A stretch of 64,000 nucleotides of DNA from Planotetraspora silvatica (GTDB lineage Bacteria > Actinomycetota > Actinomycetes > Streptosporangiales > Streptosporangiaceae): contig NZ_BOOQ01000016.1 of assembly GCF_016863315.1 (NCBI RefSeq), positions 1 through 64,000 of the forward strand, read 5' to 3'. Position numbers and translations under genes: made by a program. Shown piece by piece: positions 35,821-44,887 of the stretch. The notes under the pieces are model-generated. The model saw only the letters and a program-made list of their open reading frames with translations, made no database searches and was not told the DNA's origin. How positions within the stretch are numbered: the stretch's first letter is position 1; each line of letters begins with the position of its first letter.

Positions 35821-36840
35821 TCAGGCGGAGGCGCGGATGACCAGGTGCGTGTCGAGGATGACGACGGGCTGCTGCAGGGACTCCCCGTTGATCCGCGCGA
35901 GCAGCAGTCGCACCATCTGCCGGCCCATGGCCTCCGTCGGCTGGTGCACGCTCGTGAGCGGCGGATCGGTGTGCAGGGCGACCTTCGAGTCCTCGAAACC
36001 GATGACCGCCACGTCACCCGGCACGGACCTGCCCCGTTCCCGCAACACGCGCAGCGCCCCGGCGGCCATCGGATCAGAGGCCGTGAAGACGGCGTCGAGA
36101 CCCGGATGCCGCTCCAGCAACTCCCGCATCGCCGCCTCGCCGCTCTCTTCGGAGAAGTCGCCGTAGGAGACCAGTTCGGTCATGCCGGTGGCGAGCAGCG
36201 CGTCACGATATCCGGCGAGCCTGTCGACGCCCACGCCCATGTCCTGGGGGCCGGCGATGGTGGCGATGCGGGTCCGGCCCTTGGAGACCAGGTACTTGAC
36301 CGCCTGGCGGGCGCCGGCCCGGTTGTCCATGTCGACGTAGCTGTACGGGTTCAGCGCCACCGGGCGGCCGCCGAGGACGGTGGGCACGCCCAGCTCCTCG
36401 AGCCGGCCCGGCAGCGGATCGGCCCCGTGAACCGACGTGAGCAGCACGCCGTCGACGTGCTGCCCGGTCAGATAGCCCTCCAGGCGGTCGTGCTCCTGGC
36501 GGTTCTGCGCCATCGTGAGGATCAGCTGCAGGCCGGTCTCCGACAGGGCCGAGCCGATCCCGCGGATCAGCCCGGCGAAGTACGGCTCGTCGAAGACGCG
36601 CTGCTCCGACTCCGACACCACCAGGGCGATGGTGTCGGTCCGGTTGGTGACCAGGGTGCGCGCCGCCCGGTTGGGCACGTAGCCCAGCTCCTCGATCGCG
36701 AGCAGCACCGCGCCCCGGGCCTTCTCGCTCACCTTCGACGAGCCGTTGATGACCCGCGAAACGGTGCCGCGGCCCACTCCGGCGCGAGCGGCGACCGCCT
36801 CAAGGGTCGGTCGCGCTCCCACGCGGCGATCCCCGTTCAT
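35821..36840 (-). CDS. cebR: LacI-family repressor, CebR-like
   Basis: A 339-residue LacI-type regulator. The HTH (about 12-32) reads TLEAVAARAGVGRGTVSRVI, followed by the hinge helix YVPNRAARTLV and a periplasmic-binding-protein-like effector domain (about 68-335). Family-typical GYxDAL (AGYRDALLATG) and FEDSKVALHTDPPLTSVHQP segments are present. It closes an operon with sugar uptake genes and a beta-glucosidase that has CebR boxes, so it probably represses them and is released by cellobiose or a cello-oligosaccharide. It starts 45 bp after bglC, and no separate operator is seen in that gap. Confidence 0.92.
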   Translation of the reverse strand: MNGDRRVGARPTLEAVAARAGVGRGTVSRVINGSSKVSEKARGAVLLAIEELGYVPNRAARTLVTNRTDTIALVVSESEQRVFDEPYFAGLIRGIGSALSETGLQLILTMAQNRQEHDRLEGYLTGQHVDGVLLTSVHGADPLPGRLEELGVPTVLGGRPVALNPYSYVDMDNRAGARQAVKYLVSKGRTRIATIAGPQDMGVGVDRLAGYRDALLATGMTELVSYGDFSEESGEAAMRELLERHPGLDAVFTASDPMAAGALRVLRERGRSVPGDVAVIGFEDSKVALHTDPPLTSVHQPTEAMGRQMVRLLLARINGESLQQPVVILDTHLVIRASA

Positions 36841-36885
36841 CTCCGGCGCCCCCTCGTCTGCACGTACCGCTGATCGCGAACGCGT

Positions 36886-38319
36886 TCATTCTGCCGGACT
36901 CGGCAGGCCGCCGCGCCTGATGGTGTCGGCATACCACAACGCGCTGGACTTGGCCGTCCTGAGCTGTGTCTCGTAGTCCACGTACACGAGCCCGAAACGC
37001 TTGCCGTACCCCCACGCCCACTCGAAGTTGTCCATCAGCGACCACGCGAAGTATCCCTGGAGGGGCAGCCCGGCCTCGATCGCGGCATGGCAGACCCGCA
37101 GATGCGCCTCGATGTACGCCGCACGGTCGGGGTCGTGGACCGCGCCGTCGTCGACCACGTCGTCGAAGGCGGCCCCGTTCTCCGAGATCACCAGGGGGAT
37201 GGGGGGGTACTCCTCGTGCACCCGCATGAGGATCTCGTACAGCCCGGCGTCGTCGATCTCCCAGCCCATTCCGGTCACGGGCCTGCCGCCGTTCACGAAC
37301 CCGACGTGCTCGCTGCCCACCCAGGGAGAGCCGGAGTCGGTCGGCGCCGCGGCGGCCGACAACGCGCCTCCGGGCGCCCCGGACACGGTGAACCGGCTGT
37401 AGTAGTTGATCAGCAGCATGTCGAGTGGCGCGGAGATCGTGGCCATGTCGCCGTCTTGGATGAACCCTCCCTCGGTCAGGTGGGCGACATCGGCCAGCAC
37501 GTCCTCCGGGTAGGCGCCCTTGAGCAGGGCGTCGAGGAAGAACCGGTTCTGCAGGCCGTCGATGCGGCGGGCCGCGTCCAGGTCGGCGTCGCTCCCGGTC
37601 GCGGGGGAGATCGCGTAGAGGTTCACGCACCCCCCGATCCGCGAGGCCGGGTCCTGGGCGCGCATCGCCTGGGTGGCCAGGCCGTGCGCGAGGTTCAGGT
37701 GATGCGCCGCCCGGATGGCCGCTCCCGGCTCCCGGCGTCCCGGGGCGTGCTCTCCCGAGGCGTACCCCAGGAAGGCCGCGCACCAGGGCTCGTTTACCGT
37801 GCTCCAGTTCCGCACCCGGTCGCTCAGCTCGGCGTGCACGGCGGCCGCGTAGTCGGCGAAGCGCTTCGACGTGTCACGCGCGGGCCAGCCGCCCGCGTCC
37901 TCGAGGGCCTGGGGGAGGTCCCAGTGGTACAGCGTCACCCAGGGGTCGATGCCGTGGCCGAGCAACTCGTCGACGAGGCGCTTGTAGAAGTCGAGCCCGC
38001 GGGCGTTGATCGCTCCCGCGCCGTCGGGCTGGACGCGGGGCCAGGAGACGGAGAAACGGTACGCCGTCAGGCCGAGGTCGGCCATGAGGGCGACGTCGTC
38101 CCGGTAGCGGTTGTAGTGGTCGATCGCGACGTCGGCGTTCTGGCCGCCCACGATCCGGCCCGGCTGACGGCAGAAGGTGTCCCAGACGGAGGTCCCGCGC
38201 CCGTCGGCGGTGACCGCCCCCTCGATCTGGTAGGCCGAGGTGGCGGCGCCCCAGACGAACCCGGTGGGGAACGTCAGGCCAGGTGTCTCGGTTTCTGGTC
38301 GTGTGCCTTGCGTGGTCAC
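36886..38319 (-). CDS. bglC: GH1 beta-glucosidase in the ceb operon
   Basis: A 477-residue intracellular GH1 enzyme. The acid/base Glu is in NWSTVNEPWCAAF and the nucleophile Glu in LVISENGAAFDD; the N-terminal motif is FPTGFVWGAATSAYQIEG. Compared with the other GH1 gene in this window, it has an inserted Ala/Pro/Ser-rich loop after NYYSRFTVSG. The start GTG overlaps the cebG stop (GTGA). It hydrolyses the disaccharide imported by CebEFG, and this gene order (transporter then bglC) is that of the Streptomyces ceb cluster. Confidence 0.94.
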   Translation of the reverse strand: MTTQGTRPETETPGLTFPTGFVWGAATSAYQIEGAVTADGRGTSVWDTFCRQPGRIVGGQNADVAIDHYNRYRDDVALMADLGLTAYRFSVSWPRVQPDGAGAINARGLDFYKRLVDELLGHGIDPWVTLYHWDLPQALEDAGGWPARDTSKRFADYAAAVHAELSDRVRNWSTVNEPWCAAFLGYASGEHAPGRREPGAAIRAAHHLNLAHGLATQAMRAQDPASRIGGCVNLYAISPATGSDADLDAARRIDGLQNRFFLDALLKGAYPEDVLADVAHLTEGGFIQDGDMATISAPLDMLLINYYSRFTVSGAPGGALSAAAAPTDSGSPWVGSEHVGFVNGGRPVTGMGWEIDDAGLYEILMRVHEEYPPIPLVISENGAAFDDVVDDGAVHDPDRAAYIEAHLRVCHAAIEAGLPLQGYFAWSLMDNFEWAWGYGKRFGLVYVDYETQLRTAKSSALWYADTIRRGGLPSPAE

Positions 38320-39206
38320 GCTTTGACTGCGCCTTCCATGAGTCCGCCGATGATCTGTCGGCCGAACACGACGAAAACGATGATGAGCGGCAGGACGGAC
38401 AGGGCGGTCCCACTGAAGATGAGGACGTAGTCCGTGCCGTACTTCGCGTTGAGGGAGTTGATGGCGACCTGGACCGTCGGGTTGTCCGGAGTCAGCACGA
38501 TCAGCGGCCACAGGAAGTCGTTCCAGGTCAGCATGAACGTGTTGATCCCCAGCACCGCCATGCCCGGCCGTACGGCGGGCAGGATGACGTTCCACCAGAT
38601 CCGCAGGGTCGACGCGCCGTCGACGCGCGCCGCCTCGACCAGTTCGTTCGGCACGGCCTGCTCGGTGTACTGCGTCATCAGGAAGACGCCGAAACCGTTC
38701 AGCAGGTACGGCAGGATCACGGCCTTGAGCGTGCCGATCCATTCGAGGCTGACCATCATCCGGTAGAGGGGCACCATGCCCATCTGCTGCAGCGGGACCA
38801 TCATCGTCACCAGCACGAGCAGCAGCAGGATCCGGCCGCCCTTGAATCGCAGCCGGGCGAAGGCGAAGCCGGCGAAGGTGGAGATCAGCACCACGGAGAT
38901 CGTCACGGTCGACGCGATGATCACCGAGTTGGTCAGGCCGGCCAGGTAGTGCGCGTCCTCGTTGGTGAGCACCCGCTGGATGTTCTGCCCGAGGTTGCCG
39001 CCCGGCAGGAACGGCGGCGGGATGTCGGTGGCCTCGCGGTTGGACCGGGAGGCGATGACGACCATCCAGTAGATCGGAAAGGCCGAGACGATGATCGTGA
39101 CGGCCAGCACGATCTTGGTGAGGGGAGTGGCCTTCCAGAGGTCGGGACGCCCGGTCGCCTTCGCGCGGCGGGCCCGGGCCTCCGCGGGCGCGAAGAGCGT
39201 GGTCAC
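38316..39206 (-). CDS. cebG: Sugar ABC transporter permease CebG
   Basis: A 296-residue inner-membrane permease of the carbohydrate uptake type 1 (MalG-like) family, with six predicted helices. The EAA loop that contacts the ATPase is LVEAARVDGASTLRIWWNVI. No ATPase gene is in the operon; CebEFG systems in Streptomyces use the shared MsiK ATPase, which is encoded elsewhere. The GTG start overlaps the cebF stop, and the stop overlaps the bglC start. Confidence 0.93.
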   Translation of the reverse strand: MTTLFAPAEARARRAKATGRPDLWKATPLTKIVLAVTIIVSAFPIYWMVVIASRSNREATDIPPPFLPGGNLGQNIQRVLTNEDAHYLAGLTNSVIIASTVTISVVLISTFAGFAFARLRFKGGRILLLLVLVTMMVPLQQMGMVPLYRMMVSLEWIGTLKAVILPYLLNGFGVFLMTQYTEQAVPNELVEAARVDGASTLRIWWNVILPAVRPGMAVLGINTFMLTWNDFLWPLIVLTPDNPTVQVAINSLNAKYGTDYVLIFSGTALSVLPLIIVFVVFGRQIIGGLMEGAVKA

Positions 39207-40177
39207 TTGTTGCCCCCGATCCGGCGGATGAGCAGGAAGTTGATGAGGGATCCGATGAGGATCATGATGAAGAGCAGCCAGGCCGCGCCGGCCGCGTAGC
39301 CGTAGTCGAACTCCCGGAAGCCCTGTTCCACGATGAACATGGACACGGTCTGGAACTGGCTGTTGCTGCCGCCGTGGACGTTCCCGCCGTAGAAGGTGGT
39401 GGGCTCCGCGAACAGCGTCAGGCCGCCGATCGTGGAGTTCAGCACCACGAAGATCATGGTCGGCCGGAGCATGGGGATGGTGATCTGCCAGAACTGGCGG
39501 CGCCGGGACGCGCCGTCGATGGCCGCGGCCTCGTAGAGGTCCTTCGGGACCGTCTGCATCGCGGCCAGGAAGATGATCGCGTTGTAGCCGGTCCACCGCC
39601 AGTCGATCATGGTGGAGATCGCCAGCCAGGACGGCAGCCGCTCGGCCTTCCAGTCGACGGGATCGACGCCCACCGATCCCAGGATCCAGTTGAAAAGTCC
39701 CCAGTCGCGTCCGTACAGCTGGGTGAACACCACGGCCACCGCGACGACCGAGGTGACCAGGGGGAGCAGGACGCCCAGCCGGACGAACAGCCGGCCCCTG
39801 ATCCGCTTGTTCAGCGCGTTGGCCAGAAGCAGCGCCAGGAGGATCTGCGGGACGGTCGCGATGACGAACATCCCGAGCGTGTTGACGACGGCGTTCCAGA
39901 ACGCCGAGTCGGCGAGCAGCGCGCTGTAGTTGCCCAGCCCGGTCCACTTCACCGTCCCCGCGAGGTCGTAGTCGTAGAGCGAGTACCACAGGGTGAAGCC
40001 GAGCGGGAAGATCCCGAAGAGGAGGAACAGCAGGTAGTACGGCGAGATGAGGAAGTACGGCGCGGCCTTCATGTCCAGCCAGGACAGGAAGGTCCGCCCC
40101 GACCCCGGTCGCCCGTGCCTCCTCGAAGGCGGGACCGGCGCCCGAGTGGACGGTCCCGAGTCGACGTGCAGGCTCAT
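39203..40177 (-). CDS. cebF: Sugar ABC transporter permease CebF
   Basis: A 324-residue MalF-like permease with a cytoplasmic N-terminal tail (about 1-38) and six helices. The EAA motif is YEAAAIDGASRRRQFWQI. It forms the membrane channel together with CebG. The ATG at 40177 lies 87 bp after cebE, and the gap holds a strong stem-loop. Overlaps cebG by 4 bp (GTGA). Confidence 0.93.
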   Translation of the reverse strand: MSLHVDSGPSTRAPVPPSRRHGRPGSGRTFLSWLDMKAAPYFLISPYYLLFLLFGIFPLGFTLWYSLYDYDLAGTVKWTGLGNYSALLADSAFWNAVVNTLGMFVIATVPQILLALLLANALNKRIRGRLFVRLGVLLPLVTSVVAVAVVFTQLYGRDWGLFNWILGSVGVDPVDWKAERLPSWLAISTMIDWRWTGYNAIIFLAAMQTVPKDLYEAAAIDGASRRRQFWQITIPMLRPTMIFVVLNSTIGGLTLFAEPTTFYGGNVHGGSNSQFQTVSMFIVEQGFREFDYGYAAGAAWLLFIMILIGSLINFLLIRRIGGNK

Positions 40178-40203
40178 GGGTTACCTTTCAGCGGAAGCAG
40201 GCG

Positions 40204-40242
40204 ACCGGCCCGCCCGGCGGTGTGCAGCCGCGGCGGGCCGGT
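40204..40242 (-). other. Stem-loop between cebE and cebF
   Basis: ACCGGCCCGCC (40204-40214) pairs perfectly with GGCGGGCCGGT (40232-40242), and the loop can form a further CGGC/GCCG stem. Such a structure after a binding-protein gene usually stabilises its mRNA or stops part of the transcripts, giving excess binding protein over permease. Confidence 0.7.
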
Positions 40243-40264
40243 GCTCAGATGACGGGCGGACGGA

Positions 40265-41602
40265 TCAGCCCGCTGCCTTCACCGCGTCGTCGACCAGCTT
40301 CTGCCACGCCTGGTCGTACGGCACCGAGCCGTCGTCCAGCGCCGAGATGACCGACTCCACCGCGTTCTTCACCTGGGCGTGCTTGACGCCGAGGAAGACG
40401 GGCTGGAGCGTGGACGCCGACTTGGCGAAGATGTCGCCGACCGGGGCGTTGTTGAAGTACTCGTTCTTGGCGCCCTGAACGGCGGGGTCCTGCTGGGCCT
40501 GGGTGTTGCTCGGCATGTTCCCGCTGTAGGTGAACACGCTGACCTCGGCCTCCTTGCCGGTCAGGTAGTCGGCGACCGCCGCCGCCTCCTTCGGGTGCTT
40601 GGACTGCTTGGGCACCGCGAGCCAGGAGCCGCCCCAGTTGCCGCCGCCGCCCGGCACCGCCGCGACGTCCCACTTGCCGGAGAACTCCGGTCCCGCGCCG
40701 TCGTCACCGCTGACCGCGCCGAGCATCCACGAGGGGCAGCCGAGCGTCGCGAACTGCGACTTCTTCATGCCGGTGTTCCACTCGGGGGTGAAGTTGCGCA
40801 GCTTGGCCGTCAGGCCGTCCTGGCTGATCTTCACCGCGAAGTCGTAGGCGGACTTGACCGCGGGGTTCTTGTCGACGATGAGAGTGTTGCTCTTGTCGAA
40901 GTAGGAGACGCCCCCGTTCTTGGCGGCCTCCTGCACGAGCAGCACGTTGTACAGCGTGTTGGTGCCGTCGACGAACTTGGTGTCCTTCACCTTGTCCTGG
41001 AACTTCTGGCCGACCTTGATGAAGTCGTCCCACGTCGGCCACAGCGCGCTGACCGCGTCACGGTCGCCCGGCAGGCCCGCCTTCTCGAACAGGTCGCGGC
41101 GGTAGCACAGGCTCATGCCGCCGAGGTCGGTGCCGAGGCCGAACAGCTTGCCGTCGGCGGAGAGGCCGCCGTCCCACTTCCACGGGGCGAAGTCGCCCTG
41201 GCGGTTCGACAGGCCGTACTCGCCGAGGTCGGCCCACCACTCGGGGTGCGCCTTGGCCAGGCCCATGCCGCCCTCGTCGATGCCGACGACGTCACCGGCC
41301 CCCGAGCCGGCCTGCAGCCACTGGATCATCTGCGGCCAGTAGACCTGCTCGAACTGGTCGGTGAGGTGCTCCTCCTGGATCTTGATGTCGGTGTGGGAGG
41401 CGTTCCACTTGTCGATCGCCTCCTTGTATCCGAAGTTCTTGCCGCCGCCGAACGTCTGGACCTTGACGGTGACCGGCGCCGCGGCCGAGGACCCGCCTGA
41501 CGTTGGCTCACTGCCACTGCCACAGGCCGCTGTGACGCCGAGGGCGAGGGCCGTGGCCGCTGCGGCCGCGAGCATCCTGCCGCGGCGCGATCTGTCAATC
41601 AT
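40265..41602 (-). CDS. cebE: Cellobiose-type sugar-binding lipoprotein CebE
   Basis: A 445-residue extracellular solute-binding lipoprotein of the carbohydrate family 1 group. The lipobox is GVTAAC with the lipidated Cys at residue 27; a Gly/Ser linker follows, then the two-lobed binding domain (PVTVKVQTFGGG onward). Aromatic residues typical for sugar stacking are frequent (YWPQMIQWL, HPEWWADL, PWKWDGG). It captures the sugar for CebFG. ATG start with GAGAGGGG upstream. Two perfect CebR boxes and a promoter lie upstream. Confidence 0.93.
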   Translation of the reverse strand: MIDRSRRGRMLAAAAATALALGVTAACGSGSEPTSGGSSAAAPVTVKVQTFGGGKNFGYKEAIDKWNASHTDIKIQEEHLTDQFEQVYWPQMIQWLQAGSGAGDVVGIDEGGMGLAKAHPEWWADLGEYGLSNRQGDFAPWKWDGGLSADGKLFGLGTDLGGMSLCYRRDLFEKAGLPGDRDAVSALWPTWDDFIKVGQKFQDKVKDTKFVDGTNTLYNVLLVQEAAKNGGVSYFDKSNTLIVDKNPAVKSAYDFAVKISQDGLTAKLRNFTPEWNTGMKKSQFATLGCPSWMLGAVSGDDGAGPEFSGKWDVAAVPGGGGNWGGSWLAVPKQSKHPKEAAAVADYLTGKEAEVSVFTYSGNMPSNTQAQQDPAVQGAKNEYFNNAPVGDIFAKSASTLQPVFLGVKHAQVKNAVESVISALDDGSVPYDQAWQKLVDDAVKAAG

Positions 41603-41679
41603 TCCGGACCCCTCTCAGGTGGTATCCCGAATCTCGTGGGGAGGTCGCATCCCTCGGCCGGTCCCCGACATCGGCATTT

Positions 41680-41693
41680 TGGGAGCGCTCCCA
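41680..41693 (-). promoter_or_regulatory. CebR operator 1 of cebE
   Basis: A perfect TGGGAGCGCTCCCA palindrome 78 bp upstream of the cebE start. It lies just downstream of a TTGACG (41726-41721) and AGGACT (41704-41699) pair spaced by 16 bp, so it overlaps the expected transcription start. Confidence 0.92.
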
Positions 41694-41698
41694 CGAAG

Positions 41699-41726
41699 AG
41701 TCCTCCATGAGCAACGCGAACGTCAA
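41699..41726 (-). promoter_or_regulatory. Promoter of the cebEFG-bglC-cebR operon
   Basis: Minus-strand hexamers TTGACG and AGGACT with a 16-bp spacer. The arrangement relative to the CebR box matches that of the GH1 promoter at 33978-34006. Confidence 0.6.
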
Positions 41727-41800
41727 TATGCTGAAACCCAACTGTTACTCCGGGCCGGGTTGGATCGGCCGAAAAGCCCATATGCGGGCACAATGCGGAA

Positions 41801-41814
41801 TGGGAGCGCTCCCA
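41801..41814 (-). promoter_or_regulatory. CebR operator 2 of cebE
   Basis: A second perfect TGGGAGCGCTCCCA, 121 bp upstream of operator 1 and upstream of the promoter. Two sites at this distance could allow a repression loop. The rest of the gap 41603-42017 holds no gene. Confidence 0.88.
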
Positions 41815-41940
41815 GCCTTATACGGGCAGAAACCATGAGACAGGCCCTCCGGAGGCTTACAGAGTGCCGATCGTCCCTCGCGCGGGCCGGTGCGGGCGTG
41901 CCGAGGGCGTGTCGCGCCGTGGTGTGCGATGGAAACGAGG

Positions 41941-41972
41941 AGCGGCCACCGCCCGGACGGGCGGTGGCCGCT
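41941..41972 (-). terminator. Terminator after the sulfatase gene
   Basis: Perfect 15-bp arms (41941-41955 and 41958-41972) with a 2-nt centre, extremely G+C-rich. It separates the leftward sulfatase gene from the leftward ceb operon promoter. Confidence 0.85.
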
Positions 41973-42017
41973 GGTGATGGATCAGGCGGACGGGTCGCGG
42001 GAGGGTCACGCGGCCGG

Positions 42018-43526
42018 TCACGCGAAAGGCTGGGCGCCCCCGCCCCGCGCGGGGGGCGCCCTGGCCAGGCGTACCGCGGACTGAGCTGAGGAGTCCGCGA
42101 TGCGGCAGGTCTCGCCGCTGCACGCGTGCAGTGCGGCCAGTCGTGCCGACAGTGTGGCGACGAGCTGGGGATCGGCCGTCGCCGCGATGTTGTGCATCTC
42201 GTTCGGATCGGCGTACAGGTCGTAGAGCTGCCGTTCTCCGGTCTCGTACTCCACGTAGGCGTACTGCGCGGTGCGCAGCGCGTTGTAGGTGGGCGGGCAC
42301 AGCGGCGAGTAGGCCGCGTGCACGAACTCGACCAGCGCCGCGTCGCGCCACGGGACCTTGCGCCCCTGCAGCAGCGGGACGAGCGAGCGGCCCTCGGCGA
42401 ACGGCGGAGCCGAGGCTTTTCCCAGCTCGGTGAACGTGGGGGACAGGTCGACGGTCGAGGACAGCTGGTCGATCGTGCTGCCGGGGGCGATGCCGGGACC
42501 CCTGACGATCATGGGGATCCGGATGTCCTCCTCGAACGGCGTGGTCTTGCCGGGCTCCAGCCGGTGCTGGCCCAGATGGAAGCCGTTGTCGGAGGCGAAG
42601 AAGATGTAGGTGTTGTCGAGCTGCCCCGACTGCTGGAGCGACGTGACGAGCTTGCCGACCATGTCGTCCACGCCGAGCATCGCCCGTGCGCGGTTCTGAT
42701 AGATCGTGTCGATCTGCCGCACGTCCCTGGCGGTTAGCGGCGGCCGCTGCTGCAGCCAGAGCGGCTCGGCCGACAGGTCCTGCTGATCGAACGAGAGCGT
42801 CCGGGGCGCGGGCTCACCCGCGAAGGCCAGGTCGTGACGGGGGGCGTGGTTGGCCGGCAAGTGGGGGGCGACGGGCGCGAGATAGAGGAAGAAGGGGTTC
42901 TCGCCGCTCTGTGAGACGAACCTGTCGGCCTTCGCGCTGATCACGTCTTCGAGGTAGTCCTCGGAGGTGTTGCCGTACTGGAAGATCGACCCGTTCTCGT
43001 TGAGCGCGTAGCCGTACTCCTGGTAGAGGCGGGTGACGGGCACCGCCCACTGGTCCCAGCCGGGCGGGACGTACGACCAGGAGGCACCCAGGGGGTACTG
43101 GTTGAGGTACTTGCCGAGCAGTCCGGTGCGATATCCCGCATCGTGCATCCAGGTCCCGACGGTGGACTCCTCCATCGGCCGGAACCTCGCGAAACCACCT
43201 GTCGGCAGCCGGTTGCTCACCACTCCGTGGCTGTGCACGTATTGCGAGCGGAGAATCGACGACCGGGACGGGCAGCACCACGGGTTGGTGACGAAGAAGT
43301 GCGAGAACGACGCCCCCTGCCGGACGAGCAGATTCCAGATGTTGGGAAATCTCTGCAGGTCGGTCGTGTTCAGGTCATCAGTCAGGATGAAGACGATGTT
43401 CGGCCGCTGAGATGGCGCTGGTTCGCCGTGAGCGGCGCTGGAGAACGCCGTACACAAGACGAGTGCGCCGGCGAGCCAGGGCCACCATCCTCTGGATCTC
43501 TTCGTAAGGGGCACGGCGTAGAACAT
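42018..43526 (-). CDS. Secreted formylglycine-dependent sulfatase
   Basis: An exported type I sulfatase of about 502 residues. After a basic start and a hydrophobic signal segment (WWPWLAGALVLCTAF), the catalytic domain begins with the metal-binding PNIVFILTDDLNTTD. The sequence NPWCCPSRSSIL contains the C-x-P-S-R motif whose Cys is converted to formylglycine. C-terminal metal ligands are in FFASDNGFHLGQHRL. It resembles N-acetylglucosamine-6-sulfatase and aryl-sulfatase groups; the substrate is probably a sulfated glycan. Start uncertain: I take the ATG at 43526, but the frame is open to 43598. A strong terminator follows. Confidence 0.9.
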   Translation of the reverse strand: MFYAVPLTKRSRGWWPWLAGALVLCTAFSSAAHGEPAPSQRPNIVFILTDDLNTTDLQRFPNIWNLLVRQGASFSHFFVTNPWCCPSRSSILRSQYVHSHGVVSNRLPTGGFARFRPMEESTVGTWMHDAGYRTGLLGKYLNQYPLGASWSYVPPGWDQWAVPVTRLYQEYGYALNENGSIFQYGNTSEDYLEDVISAKADRFVSQSGENPFFLYLAPVAPHLPANHAPRHDLAFAGEPAPRTLSFDQQDLSAEPLWLQQRPPLTARDVRQIDTIYQNRARAMLGVDDMVGKLVTSLQQSGQLDNTYIFFASDNGFHLGQHRLEPGKTTPFEEDIRIPMIVRGPGIAPGSTIDQLSSTVDLSPTFTELGKASAPPFAEGRSLVPLLQGRKVPWRDAALVEFVHAAYSPLCPPTYNALRTAQYAYVEYETGERQLYDLYADPNEMHNIAATADPQLVATLSARLAALHACSGETCRIADSSAQSAVRLARAPPARGGGAQPFA

Positions 43527-43774
43527 TGCCAACGACCCACCAGGAAAAACGCACGTCCTGTAATCGAATGAGTACACAACGTTCGCATATACGGACAAAC
43601 CGTATTATTCGGATGCCTGGCGATGTCACGAGTCGATGACGGCGGGCGGGCCATGCCCAGTCGGCATGGACGGCGAGGAATGAAGATCCTTTCAACCTCC
43701 GTTCACCGCATGTTCCTGCCGCTGTAGCATTGGCTGGCTATTCTGGACAGGTCGTGAATGGGTCATTACGGGGC

Positions 43775-44887
43775 GTGGATATCGAGGGTCGCCACCACGT
43801 CGATGAGCAAGGGTCGGCCGTCGCGTGGGTGGAATCCCCACTGCAGCTCCTGTGTGTGGTGGAAGCCCACCATGCGGGGCTCCTCGGGGCTGAGACCCGC
43901 GTCGTGCCGCGTGCGGGGCTGCCCGCATTGAGGCTCACCCGTAGAGCGCTCAACGGCCTTCGACTTCCCGAGGGGCTCGCGTTCGAGGAGCCGTCGGGCC
44001 GCATGCCGCGGCCGGGCCGTACCTGGGCCGTCGGCGACGCCTTCTCCGGGCGGGTCCAGTTCGCGCTCGTCACCTCGATCCCCGGCCGCACGATTCTGGT
44101 CGACGACGGTCTCGCCACCATCCACCTGCTGGAGTTGCTCAGCTCACGCCGGCCGCTGCTGCGGGCCAGAGGCAAGGCGAGCTTCGGCCGGTCGGTGCTC
44201 GGGGCGACCGCGGGGTTCCGCCTCCGGAGCCGGAAACTCACCGTCTTCACCGCGTTACCCGTCCCCGACGACCTCGCCCAGGCCGTGCGGAAGACCGGCA
44301 CCCGGCTCGTCATGCACGACTTCGCCTGGCTGCGGTCCCAGCCCAGCGAGCGGCCGCCGCAGGAGCGCACGATCGTGCTCGGCACCTCCCTCGTCCGGAA
44401 CGGCCTGATCCACCGGGACCGCTACCTCGCCTGGCTGGAGAGCATCGGCGAGCCCATCGCGTATTACCCGCACCGGCGTGAGGACCCCCGTGACCTCGAG
44501 CGGGTGAGCAAGATCCCCGGCCTCACCATCAACGACGTCGGCATCCCCGTGGAGATGACCCTGCGGGACCTCGGTCCCGACCAGCGTGTGCTGAGCATGC
44601 CGTCCACCGCGGTGACCTCCTTGCGCGTGCTGCTCGCGGCCCGCGGCGTGCCCGTGGAGACCGTCGAGGTGCCCGACGACTGGTGGACGGCCTCGGCCGG
44701 ACCATCGCTGCGCACCCATCTGCAGCAGTTCGCCCACCACGGCTCTCCGGAAGCCGAGCCAGGCTCCGGCAGGCCGCAGCCGGGGGAGACCCCGGGCTCC
44801 GGCAATGTCGTTCATCCGGGGACGGCTCCTGACCCCGGCAGTGTTCGTCCGGGGACGACCCCGGACCCCGGAAAGGTTGCTTCTTGA
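43775..44887 (+). CDS. Glycopolymer-locus protein, polysialyltransferase-like fold (tentative)
   Basis: A protein of about 370 residues found next to sialic-acid-type glycopolymer genes. The pattern VAWVESPLQLLCVVEAHH at the start, ILVDDGLATIHLLELL in the middle, YYPHRRED and LSMPSTAVTSLRVLL further on matches the D-D/E-G, H-P and S-S/T order of polysialyltransferase and related glycosyltransferases. I therefore infer a glycosyltransferase role, without assigning a substrate. The last 45 residues are a Pro/Gly repeat tail encoded by tandem-repeat DNA. The start is uncertain (GTG 43775 preferred; GTG 43754 and TTG 43730 possible). Its stop overlaps the TTG start of the next gene (TTGA). Confidence 0.65.
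   Translation: MDIEGRHHVDEQGSAVAWVESPLQLLCVVEAHHAGLLGAETRVVPRAGLPALRLTRRALNGLRLPEGLAFEEPSGRMPRPGRTWAVGDAFSGRVQFALVTSIPGRTILVDDGLATIHLLELLSSRRPLLRARGKASFGRSVLGATAGFRLRSRKLTVFTALPVPDDLAQAVRKTGTRLVMHDFAWLRSQPSERPPQERTIVLGTSLVRNGLIHRDRYLAWLESIGEPIAYYPHRREDPRDLERVSKIPGLTINDVGIPVEMTLRDLGPDQRVLSMPSTAVTSLRVLLAARGVPVETVEVPDDWWTASAGPSLRTHLQQFAHHGSPEAEPGSGRPQPGETPGSGNVVHPGTAPDPGSVRPGTTPDPGKVAS
44795..44880. repeat. Tandem repeat encoding a Pro/Gly tail
   Basis: Imperfect units of about 30-40 bp containing CCCCGG and CGTCCGGGGACG recur up to the stop codon at 44887. They encode PGTxPDPGxV-type repeats in the C-terminal tail of the upstream gene product. Confidence 0.7.
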
